From positions 1-64,000 of the forward strand of contig JAABTN010000007.1 in assembly GCA_011389895.1 (NCBI GenBank): a DNA stretch of 64,000 nucleotides, in the 5' to 3' direction. Below the pieces are notes generated by a model. The model had not been told where the DNA came from. It saw only the letters and a program-made list of their open reading frames with translations, and searched no databases. How positions within the stretch are numbered: the first letter of the stretch is position 1; every line of letters starts with the position of its first letter. The DNA is from Maritimibacter sp. (GTDB taxonomy: Bacteria; Pseudomonadota; Alphaproteobacteria; Rhodobacterales; Rhodobacteraceae). The translations under genes were made by a program, and so were the position numbers. Of the stretch, positions 33,889 to 44,129 are shown piece by piece.

Positions 33889-34841
33889 ACCATGACGCCT
33901 CTCGCCGCCTGCGCCTCGCGCAGGTTGCGGGCCAAAAGGTCCATCGCCGCCATGCGCACGGCAACCCCCATTTCCACCTGTTCCTGGATCACCGAGCGAT
34001 TGATGTCATCGGCGATGGTCCCGTCGATCTCGACCCCTCGGTTCATCGGGCCGGGGTGCATGACGATGGCGTCGTCCTTCGCGTAAGCGAGCTTTTCGGC
34101 ATCAAGCCCGAAGCGGTGGAAATACTCGCGCTCGGACGGGATGAAGCCGCCATCCATACGCTCGCGCTGAAGGCGTAGCATCATCACCACGTCCGCCCCC
34201 TCAAGCCCGGCTTTCATGTCGTCGAACACTTCGACTCCGAATTCCGCGATCTTCGCGGGCATCAGCGTGGGCGGGCCGACAAGACGCACGCGGTTTTCCA
34301 TCTTGCCCAGAAGGATCAGGTTCGAGCGCGCCACGCGGCTGTGGGCAATATCGCCACAGATCGCAACCGTGAGACGATGCAACCGCCCCTTTTCGCGCCG
34401 GATGGTCAGCGCGTCGAGCAACGCCTGTGTCGGATGCTCATGCCGCCCGTCGCCCGCGTTCAAAACAGCGGCGTTCACTTTCTCGGCCAACAGGTTCACC
34501 GCCCCGGATTGCGGGTGACGCACGACGAGAAGATCGGGGTGCATGGCATTGAGGGTCAGCGCCGTGTCGATCAGGGTTTCGCCTTTCTTGATCGAGGACG
34601 CCTGCATCGCCATGTTCATCACGTCCGCGCCCAGCCGCTTGCCTGCAAGCTCGAACGACGCCTGCGTGCGCGTCGAGTTTTCAAAGAACATGTTGATCTG
34701 GGTCAGACCCGCGAGCGCATCGGAGCGCTTGTTCGTGGATTGGTTCAGGTCCACGTATCGGTCGGCAAGGTCCAGAATGGTCGAGATTTCCGCGGGATGC
34801 AGCGGCTCGATCCCCAGAAGGTGACGGTGGCGGAATGTCAT
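33885..34841 (-). CDS. pyrB: Aspartate carbamoyltransferase catalytic subunit
   Basis: The 318-residue enzyme condenses carbamoyl phosphate and aspartate, the committed step of pyrimidine synthesis. The carbamoyl-phosphate loop is present as [12 protein letters not shown] (about 53-64), with HPTQALLD and [11 protein letters not shown]. There is no pyrI gene nearby; the degenerate dihydroorotase downstream may replace it as a structural subunit. The start at 34841 gives a normal-length protein; the frame stays open for about 300 codons upstream antisense to the uracil-DNA glycosylase gene, but that part is not protein-like. It heads the six-gene operon ending in plsY. Confidence 0.95.
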   Translation of the reverse strand: MTFRHRHLLGIEPLHPAEISTILDLADRYVDLNQSTNKRSDALAGLTQINMFFENSTRTQASFELAGKRLGADVMNMAMQASSIKKGETLIDTALTLNAMHPDLLVVRHPQSGAVNLLAEKVNAAVLNAGDGRHEHPTQALLDALTIRREKGRLHRLTVAICGDIAHSRVARSNLILLGKMENRVRLVGPPTLMPAKIAEFGVEVFDDMKAGLEGADVVMMLRLQRERMDGGFIPSEREYFHRFGLDAEKLAYAKDDAIVMHPGPMNRGVEIDGTIADDINRSVIQEQVEMGVAVRMAAMDLLARNLREAQAARGVMV

Positions 34842-34982
34842 GCGCGGGCCCTTCTCTTTCGCACGCTTATAGAAAGGGGGGCGAAGCGGGGCAAGGCGCA
34901 GCGTCACCGAGATTCGGTCCGGCCATTGGTGCGGCGGCAAGCGCCATTGCCGTGCCCCGCGCCGCTCCTTAGGTTGACCGTC

Positions 34983-35783
34983 ATGGAATCGGCTCTGGAT
35001 TGGCATCAGGCGAAAGCACTGCTCGAATGGTATGTCGAGTTGGGCGTGACCGACGCGGTCGCGGAGGCCCCGATCAATCGCTATGACCTTCCCGCCGAAG
35101 CCCCGCAACAGCTCGCCAGACCGAAACAGGCCGCAACTGCCCCGGATACCCCGCAGCCTGACAGGCCCAAGTTTGATTGGGTTGCCGAAGCGCGCAGCCG
35201 GGCCGCCAAGGCAGAGGGATTGACGGCCCTTGCCGAAACAATGCAGGCCTTCGACGGGGCCGAGATCAAGAAGGGCGGGCGCAATTTCGTCTTTGCCGAT
35301 GGTAATCCGCAAGCGCGCGTCATGGTCATCGGCGAAGGTCCGGGCGAGGAAGAGGATAACGCGGGCCTGCCCTTTGTCGGGCGGGCGGGCCATCTTCTGG
35401 ACGCCATGTTCGCCGCGATCGACCTTTCTCGCACCGCGCCAGACGCCGCCTCGGCGCTCTACATCACGAATGTCGTGCCGTGGCGCCCGCCGGGCAACCG
35501 CCAACCGACACCTGAGGAAACCGAGATGTTTCGCCCGTTTCTCATGCGTCATATCGCGCTGGCCAACCCCGACATCGTGGTGCCGATGGGCAATGCCGCC
35601 TGTCTCGCGCTTCTCGGGCGGCAGGGGATCACGCGGATCCGGGGACAATGGAGCACGGTCGAGGATCGCCCGGCGCTTCCCATGTATCACCCCAGCTACC
35701 TGCTGCGCACACCCGCCGCGAAACGCGAAGCCTGGGCGGATCTTCTGGCCATTCGCAGCCATTTGAAGGACACCCAGCCATGA
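34983..35783 (+). CDS. Uracil-DNA glycosylase, family 4-like, lacking iron-sulfur cysteines
   Basis: The 266-residue protein should remove uracil from DNA. Motif A is [22 protein letters not shown], seen as [17 protein letters not shown], and the C-terminal motif is MYHPSYLLR, both typical of family 4 (UdgA). The family normally has four cysteines holding a 4Fe-4S cluster. Here the first pair is missing (region [10 protein letters not shown]), and the second pair reads Trp in [10 protein letters not shown] and Phe in ETEMFRPFL. The only Cys is in NAACLALLG. The first 80 residues are a Pro/Ala-rich extension. The stop overlaps moaB (ATGA). Confidence 0.88.
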   Translation: MESALDWHQAKALLEWYVELGVTDAVAEAPINRYDLPAEAPQQLARPKQAATAPDTPQPDRPKFDWVAEARSRAAKAEGLTALAETMQAFDGAEIKKGGRNFVFADGNPQARVMVIGEGPGEEEDNAGLPFVGRAGHLLDAMFAAIDLSRTAPDAASALYITNVVPWRPPGNRQPTPEETEMFRPFLMRHIALANPDIVVPMGNAACLALLGRQGITRIRGQWSTVEDRPALPMYHPSYLLRTPAAKREAWADLLAIRSHLKDTQP

Positions 35784-36322
35784 CCCGGATCGACGAGACC
35801 AAGGATTTCATCCCGGTGCGCATCGCCGTGATGACGGTGTCCGACACCCGCAGCCTTGACGACGACCGCTCCGGGGACACGCTGGTCGCGCGGATCGAGG
35901 CTGCCGGGCACAAGGTGGCCGACCGCACCATCATACGCGACGAACGTGACGCCATCGCGGACCGCCTGCGCACCTGGACGCGCGACCCCGATATCGACGT
36001 GATCCTGACCACGGGGGGAACCGGTCTTACCGGTCGGGACGTGACGGTCGAGGCCCATCGCGACGTCTATGAGAAAGAGATCGAGGCCTTCGGGACCGTT
36101 TTCACCATCGTGTCGATGCAAAAGATCGGGACCAGCGCGGTGCAAAGCCGCGCCACCGGCGGGGTCGCCAACGGCACCTACCTGTTCGCCCTGCCCGGCT
36201 CGACCGGGGCCTGCAAGGACGCTTGGGACGAGATCCTGCAACATCAGCTCGACTATCGCCACGCGCCTTGCAATTTCGTCGAGATTTTTCCGCGTCTGGA
36301 CGAACACAAGCGACGGAAATAG
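35780..36322 (+). CDS. moaB: Molybdenum cofactor biosynthesis protein B
   Basis: The 180-residue protein belongs to the MoaB/Mog family, which adenylates molybdopterin before metal insertion. The motif [16 protein letters not shown] (about 73-88) and the tail [18 protein letters not shown] are typical. Length matches E. coli MoaB (170). Its start overlaps the glycosylase stop by four bases, a pairing seen in other Rhodobacteraceae as I recall. No other moa genes are nearby. Confidence 0.94.
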   Translation: MTRIDETKDFIPVRIAVMTVSDTRSLDDDRSGDTLVARIEAAGHKVADRTIIRDERDAIADRLRTWTRDPDIDVILTTGGTGLTGRDVTVEAHRDVYEKEIEAFGTVFTIVSMQKIGTSAVQSRATGGVANGTYLFALPGSTGACKDAWDEILQHQLDYRHAPCNFVEIFPRLDEHKRRK

Positions 36323-36426
36323 AGCCAAAGCCCGTTTGCACACGTAACAGCTATGTCAAGTTTGTTCGATTGCCTGTTTGCGCGGCTGCGGGCACTCTGG
36401 GTCAAATCTAACTTGCGGATGCCAAA

Positions 36427-37932
36427 ATGCGTTTTCTTCGCCGCTCTCTGACCGGGTTATTCATCGCCTCGCTCGCCGTGGCCGCGCTCGCCATGGCGTT
36501 TCACGTGGTGCAGGGCGCGGTGCAGGACCGCATGGCGCGTGATGGCGGGCAGATGCCCGGGCGCGAACGTGTCTTTGCCGCCGACGTGGTGCCGGTGGTG
36601 GCCGAGACCATCGAACCAGAGCTGACCACCTTTGGCGAGGTCGTATCGCGCCGCACCTTGGAAATCCGGTCGGCCATCGGCGGCACGGTCGTCGAGCTGG
36701 GCGATAATTTCGTCGAAGGCGGGCGGGTTCAGGCCGGGCAGATGCTCGTGCAGATCGACGCCACCGATCTTGAAGATGCCGTTGCGCTGGCCCGCGCCGA
36801 CCTGTCGGATGCCGAGGCCGAGTTGTCCAATGCCGAGGCCGTTCTGATCCTGGAACAAGACGATCTTGAAAGCGCCCGGCGGCAGGTTGAGCTGCGCCGC
36901 GCGGCGATGGACCGGCAACAGGGCCTGCTCGATCGCGGGGTCGGCACGGCGGCAGATGTCGAAACCGCGACGCTTGCGGTCGCCTCGGCTGAGCAATCTG
37001 TCCTCGCGGCACGCGCCAGCGTGAATGCCGCCGAGGCCCGGGTGGCGAGCGCGAACACCGCGCTGGCCCGCGCCCGGATCGCGCTGGCCGAGACCGAGCG
37101 AAACCTTGCCCGCGCCACGATCACCGCCGGGTTCTCGGGCGCCTTGGCTGACGTCGCCGCGCTGGAAGGGCGGCTTTTGACCGCCAACGAACAAATCGCC
37201 ACGCTGGTCGACCCAAACGCGCTCGAAGTCAGCTTCCGGCTGTCCACGTCGCAGTATTCCCGCCTGCTCGACGCGGCGGGCGAGCTTGTTCCAGCCGAGG
37301 TTGCCGTGAGCCTTGATGTGGCCGGTATCGACCTGATCGCCATCGGGCGCATCGCGCGTGAAAGCGCGGCTGTGGGCGAAGGACAGACCGGGCGCCTGAT
37401 CTTCGCCGCCCTCGACAATGCCCCCGGCTTTCGCCCCGGTGATTTCGTCACCGTCACCGTGCGTGAACCGGCGCTGCAGGATGTCGCGCGTCTCCCGACC
37501 TCGGCCCTGTCCGGCTCTGACACCGTGCTTGTCCTTGGCGAAGAAGACCGGCTGCGTGACGTCGCCGTCGATGTCGTGCGCCGGCTTGGATCCACGGTTC
37601 TGATCCGGGCCGAAGGTCTTTCGGGCGAAGAGATCGTGGCGGACCGGGTGCCGACGCTCGGTGCCGGTATTCGCATTCGCCCGACCCGCCCGGATCAGGC
37701 AGAGGGAGCCAACGGGGACCAGAGCGACGCGGGCGGCGACAGCACGGAGACCGACGGCGCGGACACGGACATGATCGCGCTCGACGACGACCGGCGCGCG
37801 CGTCTTATTGCCTTTGTCGAAGGATCGGCGCAGTTCCCGACACAGGCGAAACAACGTATCCTGACAACGCTCAGACAACCCGAGGTGCCCGCCCAGATCG
37901 TCGCCCGGATCGAGCGGACAATGGGGAGCTAA
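36427..37932 (+). CDS. RND efflux periplasmic adaptor (membrane fusion protein)
   Basis: The 501-residue protein bridges the inner-membrane RND pump to an outer-membrane channel. It has an N-terminal TM anchor (about 9-29), a lipoyl/barrel-sandwich half (GEVVSRRTLEIRSAIGGTVV), a long alpha-hairpin coiled coil (about 115-225, very rich in Ala, Glu and Arg), the second lipoyl half (LARATITAGFSGAL), and beta-barrel domains to about 420. The last 75 residues are an extra acidic Gly/Asp linker and a small helical segment. The pump gene follows after 4 bases. No outer-membrane factor gene is adjacent. Confidence 0.92.
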   Translation: MRFLRRSLTGLFIASLAVAALAMAFHVVQGAVQDRMARDGGQMPGRERVFAADVVPVVAETIEPELTTFGEVVSRRTLEIRSAIGGTVVELGDNFVEGGRVQAGQMLVQIDATDLEDAVALARADLSDAEAELSNAEAVLILEQDDLESARRQVELRRAAMDRQQGLLDRGVGTAADVETATLAVASAEQSVLAARASVNAAEARVASANTALARARIALAETERNLARATITAGFSGALADVAALEGRLLTANEQIATLVDPNALEVSFRLSTSQYSRLLDAAGELVPAEVAVSLDVAGIDLIAIGRIARESAAVGEGQTGRLIFAALDNAPGFRPGDFVTVTVREPALQDVARLPTSALSGSDTVLVLGEEDRLRDVAVDVVRRLGSTVLIRAEGLSGEEIVADRVPTLGAGIRIRPTRPDQAEGANGDQSDAGGDSTETDGADTDMIALDDDRRARLIAFVEGSAQFPTQAKQRILTTLRQPEVPAQIVARIERTMGS

Positions 37933-37936
37933 GGCG

Positions 37937-40900
37937 ATGGCCCTGCGAGCACGCAGCGTGCGAAACGCAAACGGCATCTTGTCCTATTTTGCCCGTCACG
38001 CGACGATCGCGAACCTTCTGTTCGTCCTGCTGATCATCCTCGGCCTCATGGCGACCCCCAACATGCGGGCGCAGTTTTTCCCCGACGTGGTGATCGACGA
38101 TGTCCGTGTCACCATGGTCTGGAGCGGGGCGGGGGCCGAAGCCGTTGACGAAGGCATCGTTCAGGTTCTCGAACCCGCGCTGCTTGCCATCGACGGGGTT
38201 GCGGAAAGCACGTCGCGCGCGCGGGAAGGCAGCGCCTACGTGCGGCTTGAATTCGAGCCCGACTGGAACATGGCGCAGGCGATGGATGACGTCGAAGCCG
38301 CCGTTGACAGCATTTCGACCTTCCCCGAAGACGCCGAAGACCCGCAGATCACCCGGCGCGGGTGGTTCGACCGGGTCACGGACGTGGTGATCACCGGCCC
38401 CGTCGGGGTCGATCAACTCGCGCGCTTTGCCGACGAAATGGTGGCGCGGCTGTTCCAAGAGGGTGTGACAAGCACCAGCGTGATCGGCGTTATGGCCCCG
38501 CAAACTGTGATCGAGGTGCCGACCGCCAATCTCGTGCGCCACGATGTCACCCTGTCCGAGATTTCACAGGCCATCGCGGGGGAAACCGATGCAAACCCGG
38601 CAGGCAACATCGCCTCGGGGGCCGCACGGGTCCGGGCCGGGGTCGCGAAACGATCCGCCGAAGAGATATCTTCCATCATCCTGCGTTCCGATCTGAACGG
38701 CACGACGCTGACTGTTGGCGATGTCGGCACCGTGCGGGTCGAGGGCGTCGACCGGGCGCGCGCCTATTTCGTGGGCGAAAACCCGGCGGTGAAAATCCGG
38801 GTCGACCGCTCGGCGGCAGGGGACGCCATCGGCATTCAACGCACCGTCGAAGACACCGCCGACGAGATGATGACAACCTTGCCAGAAGGGGTATCCATCG
38901 ACCTGATCCGAACCCGGGCCGAGCTGATTTCGGCCCGGCTTCAGATCCTGTTGCAAAATGGTCTGACCGGGCTTGGGCTTGTCCTGATCACGCTGTTTCT
39001 GTTTCTGAACGCACGCACCGCGCTTTGGGTCGGGGCCGGTATTCCGGTGGCGATGCTGGCCGCGATCGCCTTCATGTATGCGCTCGGGCTGACGTTCAAC
39101 ATGATCTCGCTCTTCGCGCTGATCATCACCTTGGGGATCGTGGTAGACGATGCCATCGTGGTCGGCGAACACGCGGATTTCCGGGCCCGACGATTGGGCG
39201 AAGCGCCGGTGGAAGCCGCCGAGAACGCCGCCCGGCGCATGTTCTCGCCGGTCTTCTCGGCCACGCTCACCACCATTCTCGCCTTCTTCGGCCTGACCTT
39301 CATCGGGGGACGGTTCGGCGAGATGATCAGCGACATTCCGGTGACCGTGATCGCGGTGCTCGCCGCCTCGCTTATCGAATGCTTCCTGATCCTGCCCAAT
39401 CACATGTCCCACGCGCTGACCCATACAGCGAAAGAGCATTGGTATGACTGGCCCTCGCGGCAGGTGAACAAGGGCTTCCGCTTCGTGCGCGAACGGCTCT
39501 TTAGACCCGCCATGGTCTGGGTCATCCGGGCGCGCTACGCGGTGGTCGCGGGGGCGGTGCTTCTGCTCGCCACGCAGGCCGCGCTGTTCATCCGGGGCGA
39601 TGTGCCGTTCCGGTTCTTCAATGCACCGGAACGGGGCACGATCACCGGGAATTTCTCGCTCGTCGACGGGGCCACCCGGTCTGATACGCTCGCCGTTCTG
39701 GCCGATCTTCAAAAGGTGGTGGATCGGGTCGGCTCTGATCTGGACGCAGAGCACGGGGTCAACCCGATGACCTATGTCCTCGCCGAAATCGGCGGCTCTT
39801 CGGGGCGCGGTCTGGCCAGCGCCGAGGACAAGGACGAGGATCTTCTGGGCTCCGTCTCGATCGAGCTGATCGACGCCGACCAGCGCCCCTATACTGCCTT
39901 CGACGTGGTCAACGCGCTTCAGGACGCGCGCCCGGAGCATCCGTTGCTCGAAGAATTCACCTTCCGGGGCGGGCGGTTCGGGCCCGGTGGTGACGCGCTC
40001 GATGTCGAGCTTCTCGGAGCCGAGAGCGAGGTTCTCAAAGCTGCCGCCGAAGCGCTCAAGACCGCGCTTGGCGATTTCCCCGAGGTTTCGGCATTGGAAG
40101 ACAGCCTTGCTTACGACAAGGAAGAGCTGGTGCTCGAATTGACCCCTCAAGGTCAGGCGCTGGGGCTAACCATCGACGAAATCGGTCGTGTCCTGCGTCA
40201 TCGCCTGTCGGGGATCGAGGCGGCAACCTTTCCCGATGGCATGCGCTCGGCCACCATCCGGGTCGAGCTTCCCGAAGACGAGCTGACCCTCGATTTCCTT
40301 GAAAACAGCCGGTTGCGCGCCTCCCCGGGCGTCTATGTCAACCTTGCCGACATCGTGCGCGTAACGTCGCGGCAAGGGTTTTCCTCGGTGAACCGGGAAA
40401 ACGGTCTTCGGGTGGTCGAGGTGACCGGCGACATCGACGAGAGCGACGGGGAAAGGGCGGCGGAGATACAGCTTGCCCTCGAAGAAACGATCCTGCCGCA
40501 GGTCGCCGAAGATTTCGGCGTGGACTACAACATCGCCGGTCTGGCCGAACAACAGAACCGGTTTCTGGGCGATGCCTTGTACGGATTTCTCCTGTGTATC
40601 ATCGGCATCTACATCGTCCTGGCCTGGATATTCTCAAGCTGGGTGCGGCCCCTGGTCGTCATGTCGATCATTCCCTTCGGCCTGATCGGTGCGATCTGGG
40701 GGCACAACGCCTGGGGCATACCCTTGTCGATGTTCTCGATCGTCGGATTGATCGGCATGGTCGGGATCATCATCAACGATTCCATCGTGCTGGTCAGCAC
40801 GGTTGACGAATATGCCGAAGAGCGCGGGATCAGGCCGGCGATAATCGACGCGGCTGCCGACCGCCTGCGCCCGGTGTTCCTGACCACTGCGACAACGGTG

Positions 40901-41302
40901 CTGGGGCTCATGCCGTTGTTGTTCGAAACATCACGACAGGCGCAGTTCTTGAAACCGACCGTGGTGACGCTGGTCTACGGATTGGGCTTCGGCTTTTTCC
41001 TCGTCCTGTTGATCGTGCCTTCGATCCTCGCGATGCAGGAGGATCTTCGGCGTCAGACCTCGGCCCTCAAACGCATCTTGCGCGCAGGCCACAGGGCGCC
41101 CGGCGCGGTGCGGCTTGTCACCGGGGCCGTGGTCGGGGTCGCAGCACTCTTCGCCGCGACGCTTGGATGGACACTTGCCACCGGATCGCTGCCGGGTGGG
41201 ACGGGCACGATTGTCTCGGCGCTGGCGCTCTTTGTCGCCGGGGCTTTCGGAATCAGCCTGCTGGCCTTCGCGGTGGGATGGATGCGGCGGCGCGCCACCT
41301 GA
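37937..41302 (+). CDS. RND efflux pump, inner-membrane transporter
   Basis: The 1121-residue proton-driven pump has the full 12-TM AcrB layout with two large periplasmic loops. The proton-relay Asp pair of TM4 is present (LGIVVDDAIVVGE, about 393-405). TM10-11 motifs (GLIGMVGIIINDSIVLV) are also seen. It begins FARHATIANLLFVLLIILG, typical of the subgroup found beside HlyD-like adaptors in alphaproteobacteria. A C-terminal extension of about 80 residues adds two TM helices after the usual end. Substrate unknown. It ends 17 bases from a convergent gene. Confidence 0.94.
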   Translation: MALRARSVRNANGILSYFARHATIANLLFVLLIILGLMATPNMRAQFFPDVVIDDVRVTMVWSGAGAEAVDEGIVQVLEPALLAIDGVAESTSRAREGSAYVRLEFEPDWNMAQAMDDVEAAVDSISTFPEDAEDPQITRRGWFDRVTDVVITGPVGVDQLARFADEMVARLFQEGVTSTSVIGVMAPQTVIEVPTANLVRHDVTLSEISQAIAGETDANPAGNIASGAARVRAGVAKRSAEEISSIILRSDLNGTTLTVGDVGTVRVEGVDRARAYFVGENPAVKIRVDRSAAGDAIGIQRTVEDTADEMMTTLPEGVSIDLIRTRAELISARLQILLQNGLTGLGLVLITLFLFLNARTALWVGAGIPVAMLAAIAFMYALGLTFNMISLFALIITLGIVVDDAIVVGEHADFRARRLGEAPVEAAENAARRMFSPVFSATLTTILAFFGLTFIGGRFGEMISDIPVTVIAVLAASLIECFLILPNHMSHALTHTAKEHWYDWPSRQVNKGFRFVRERLFRPAMVWVIRARYAVVAGAVLLLATQAALFIRGDVPFRFFNAPERGTITGNFSLVDGATRSDTLAVLADLQKVVDRVGSDLDAEHGVNPMTYVLAEIGGSSGRGLASAEDKDEDLLGSVSIELIDADQRPYTAFDVVNALQDARPEHPLLEEFTFRGGRFGPGGDALDVELLGAESEVLKAAAEALKTALGDFPEVSALEDSLAYDKEELVLELTPQGQALGLTIDEIGRVLRHRLSGIEAATFPDGMRSATIRVELPEDELTLDFLENSRLRASPGVYVNLADIVRVTSRQGFSSVNRENGLRVVEVTGDIDESDGERAAEIQLALEETILPQVAEDFGVDYNIAGLAEQQNRFLGDALYGFLLCIIGIYIVLAWIFSSWVRPLVVMSIIPFGLIGAIWGHNAWGIPLSMFSIVGLIGMVGIIINDSIVLVSTVDEYAEERGIRPAIIDAAADRLRPVFLTTATTVLGLMPLLFETSRQAQFLKPTVVTLVYGLGFGFFLVLLIVPSILAMQEDLRRQTSALKRILRAGHRAPGAVRLVTGAVVGVAALFAATLGWTLATGSLPGGTGTIVSALALFVAGAFGISLLAFAVGWMRRRAT

Positions 41303-41319
41303 CCACCATCACCGGGGGA

Positions 41320-42159
41320 TCATTTTGCCGGAACCAGCGTGTCGCATCCGGGCACATCAACCGCGCGACCGGCCCCGATCACGGTGATCCGCAGGTCGTC
41401 TGCCGCCATATCGAAGGGTTTCGCATCAGGGGGAACAAGGTCGGCGTGAACCGCGAGCCGCCCCGCGTCATCCCGCGCGCCCATCGTCTCGGACACCCAG
41501 ATCTCGCGATCCGCGGTCTCGAAGACCACGGTTTCCGCCTCGGCCAACCGTGGCATGTCGAGCGTTGCGTGAACCCGGATACCATCCGACAGGTCCTCTT
41601 GCGCGCAGGTGACCGAAACCACCCCCGCCTCGCGCCGGGTGTCCGGCCGGTTTTCAAGCGCACCAAGGATGACCGGCGCGGGGGTCGTCACATCGGCGCG
41701 AAAGTCGGCAGACAAGGTGTCTGACACCGGCACGCAGATGTTTTCGCAGATCCCCAAAAGCAGATCGGCGGAAAAGCGCACGTCTTCTCCGGCCACCTCC
41801 GGCGTCACCTCGAACGGCAGGACCATCTCGTACCGATAGCCGATGGTCGCGATCCCCCCGGCCTCGATCACCTCCGGCACCGGCCAGTGATAGTCGAGGG
41901 TTTCAAGGTTCTCGGACCCGGTCCAATCCATCTCGGGCGGAATGCCCCCGTCGCCCGGCGCGCGCCAATAGGTCTTCCACCCCGGCTCCAGCACGACATG
42001 AAGCGCGGCCATGTGTTGCCCGTTCTCCATCCGCCACCCGGGCAGCACGTTGATCTCGGCCTTGGGCAATTCGGCAAGGGCCGGCGCAGAGACGGTGGTC
42101 AGGGCGGCGGTCAGGGCGGTGCACAGGAGCGCGCGCAGGGAAATCTGTGTCATCTTCAT
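41320..42159 (-). CDS. Periplasmic DsbD N-terminal-domain-like protein
   Basis: The 279-residue precursor has a signal peptide (cleavage after ALA at about residue 29) and then a domain like the N-terminal, thiol-accepting part of DsbD: GWKTYWRAPGDGGIPPEMDW and LLLGICENICVPVSDTL, with the Cys pair in CENIC. It lacks the transmembrane and thioredoxin domains of full DsbD, so electrons must come from another protein, e.g. a CcdA-like partner elsewhere. The start is the ATG at 42159; upstream in-frame codons are Cys-rich and unlike a signal peptide. It is divergent from the YqgE gene. Confidence 0.85.
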   Translation of the reverse strand: MKMTQISLRALLCTALTAALTTVSAPALAELPKAEINVLPGWRMENGQHMAALHVVLEPGWKTYWRAPGDGGIPPEMDWTGSENLETLDYHWPVPEVIEAGGIATIGYRYEMVLPFEVTPEVAGEDVRFSADLLLGICENICVPVSDTLSADFRADVTTPAPVILGALENRPDTRREAGVVSVTCAQEDLSDGIRVHATLDMPRLAEAETVVFETADREIWVSETMGARDDAGRLAVHADLVPPDAKPFDMAADDLRITVIGAGRAVDVPGCDTLVPAK

Positions 42160-42271
42160 GGTGCTGTCGGTATAGCCAGCCAGCGCACAACGGAAAGTCA
42201 CTTTCCCGAGCGCAGCACGCGAGCGGATGTGAAAGCTTGCAATGCGGCCACAGCATACCCATCCTTGGATC

Positions 42272-42847
42272 ATGGAAAACACCGACATGTCACAGGACCT
42301 GACGGGAAAGCTGCTGATCGCCATGCCGGGCATGGGCGATCCGCGTTTCGACCGTTCCGTGGTCTATATCTGCGCCTATTCCGACGAGGGGACCATGGGT
42401 CTCATCGTGAACAAGCGGGTGCCCGACATCACGCTCGACGATCTGCTCGACCAGCTTGAAATCGGCGTGGGCACCGGCAGCGCGGGCGTCGGTGTGCATT
42501 TCGGCGGTCCGGTCGAGGGTGGCCGGGGCTTCGTGCTTCATTCGCAAGACTACCCCGGCACCGAAGGCACGCTGAGCGTCACGTCGACGATTTCGATGAC
42601 GGCGACAAAAGACATCCTCGTCGACATTGCCAAGGGTGCGGGACCTGAACAGGCGCTGACCGCGCTTGGCTATGCCGGGTGGGGGCCCGGACAGCTTGAG
42701 GACGAGATCCAGCAGAACGCGTGGCTCACGGCGGATGCCGACAATGCCATCGTGTTCGACCCGGACAACGATGCGAAATGGACAAGAGCGCTTGGCCATC
42801 TCGGGATCGACCCGCTGCTTTTGTCCGCCGAGGGCGGGCGCGCCTGA
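42272..42847 (+). CDS. YqgE/AlgH family protein
   Basis: The 191-residue protein matches the UPF0301 family: GKLLIAMPGMGDPRFDRSVV, EGTMGLIVNK and VHFGGPVEGGRGFVLHS. In other bacteria the gene often sits beside a Holliday junction resolvase gene; here it does not. Function is not firmly known; AlgH has been linked to alginate regulation. The ATG at 42272 or that at 42287 could be the start; no ribosome site decides. The first gives five extra residues. Confidence 0.92.
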   Translation: MENTDMSQDLTGKLLIAMPGMGDPRFDRSVVYICAYSDEGTMGLIVNKRVPDITLDDLLDQLEIGVGTGSAGVGVHFGGPVEGGRGFVLHSQDYPGTEGTLSVTSTISMTATKDILVDIAKGAGPEQALTALGYAGWGPGQLEDEIQQNAWLTADADNAIVFDPDNDAKWTRALGHLGIDPLLLSAEGGRA

Positions 42848-42890
42848 CCCGAAGGCCCGCGCGCCGTTTCCCGAAACAGGGCCTGTCACG

Positions 42891-44066
42891 TCACAGGCGT
42901 TCAATCGCGATGGCGATGCCCTGACCGCCACCGATACACATGGTGACAAGCCCGATGGTGCCGCCGGTGCGCTCCAATTCATACATCGCCTTCACGGTGA
43001 TGATCGCGCCCGTCGCCCCCACCGGGTGGCCCAGTGCGATGGCACCGCCGTTCGGGTTTACCTTGGCCGCATCGAAGTTCAGCTCTTTCGAGACCGCCAG
43101 CGCCTGCGCCGCGAACGCTTCGTTCGATTCGATCACGTCGAAATCGCCGACCCCCAGCCCGGTCTTGGCCATGAGCGCCTGAACCGCCGGGATCGGGCCA
43201 ATGCCCATGACCTCCGGGCGCACCCCGACGTGGGCATAGCCCATCACGCGAAACTTGGGGGTCAGCCCCGCCGCTTTCGCCGCGTCGGCGCGGGCCAGCA
43301 CGATCGCCCCGGCCCCATCGTTGATGCCCGACGCATTGCCCGCCGTGACCGTGCCATCCTTGCGAAACACCGGACGCAGGCCCGCGAGCGCCTCGGCGCT
43401 GGTGGCCTTCGGGTGTTCGTCGGTGACGAATTCAACCGTGTCCCGACGCGATTTCACCTCGACCGGCGTGATCTGCTCGGCAAAGATCCCGCTTTCGATG
43501 GCGCGTGTCGCCCGGGTTTGGCTTTCAAGCGCAAAGGCATCCTGATCGGCGCGCGAAATGCCGCATTCCTCCGCCACGTTCTCGGCGGTGACGCCCATGT
43601 GGCCGGTGCCGAAGGGGCAGTTCAGCGTGCCCAGCATCATGTCCTGCGCCCCGGCATCGCCCATCTTTTGCCCCCAACGGGCGGCAGGCAGGATATAGGG
43701 GCTGCGCGACATGTTCTCGGCCCCGCCCGCAAGGCCAAAGTCGGCGTCGCCAAGCATCAGGTTCTGCACCACCGACACGATCGCTTGCGCCCCGGACCCG
43801 CACAGGCGGTTCACGTTCATCGCCGGGGTGGTGTCGGGCACGCCCGCCTCCATCGCCGCCACGCGGCTTAGATACATGTCGCGCGGTTCGGTGTTGATCA
43901 CGTGGCCGAAGGCAACATGGCCGATCTGGCCGCCCTCGACCCCGGCACGCGAAAGCGCGGCCCTGGCCGCCGTTGCGCCAAGCGTGGTTGGCGGTGTGCC
44001 CGCCAAGGCGCCGCCAAAGGTTCCGATCGCGGTGCGGGCACCGCCCAGGATTACGATGTCATTCAT
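42891..44066 (-). CDS. Acetyl-CoA C-acyltransferase (thiolase)
   Basis: The 391-residue thiolase joins or cleaves acyl-CoA chains. The nucleophilic Cys is in NVNRLCGSGAQA (about residue 88), the active-site His in GHPVGATGA, and the second Cys in MCIGGGQG. Length and sequence resemble the biosynthetic type (PhaA/BktB), though beta-ketoadipyl or short-chain degradative roles are possible. AGAGGAAA precedes the ATG at 44066; the frame extends 12 codons further without support. No phaB or other beta-oxidation gene is adjacent. Confidence 0.93.
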   Translation of the reverse strand: MNDIVILGGARTAIGTFGGALAGTPPTTLGATAARAALSRAGVEGGQIGHVAFGHVINTEPRDMYLSRVAAMEAGVPDTTPAMNVNRLCGSGAQAIVSVVQNLMLGDADFGLAGGAENMSRSPYILPAARWGQKMGDAGAQDMMLGTLNCPFGTGHMGVTAENVAEECGISRADQDAFALESQTRATRAIESGIFAEQITPVEVKSRRDTVEFVTDEHPKATSAEALAGLRPVFRKDGTVTAGNASGINDGAGAIVLARADAAKAAGLTPKFRVMGYAHVGVRPEVMGIGPIPAVQALMAKTGLGVGDFDVIESNEAFAAQALAVSKELNFDAAKVNPNGGAIALGHPVGATGAIITVKAMYELERTGGTIGLVTMCIGGGQGIAIAIERL

Positions 44067-44129
44067 GTCTATTTCCTCTTCATGCAGCAGACTGCGTCGC
44101 ATTGCCCCGATGTCCAGCGAAACGTTTCG

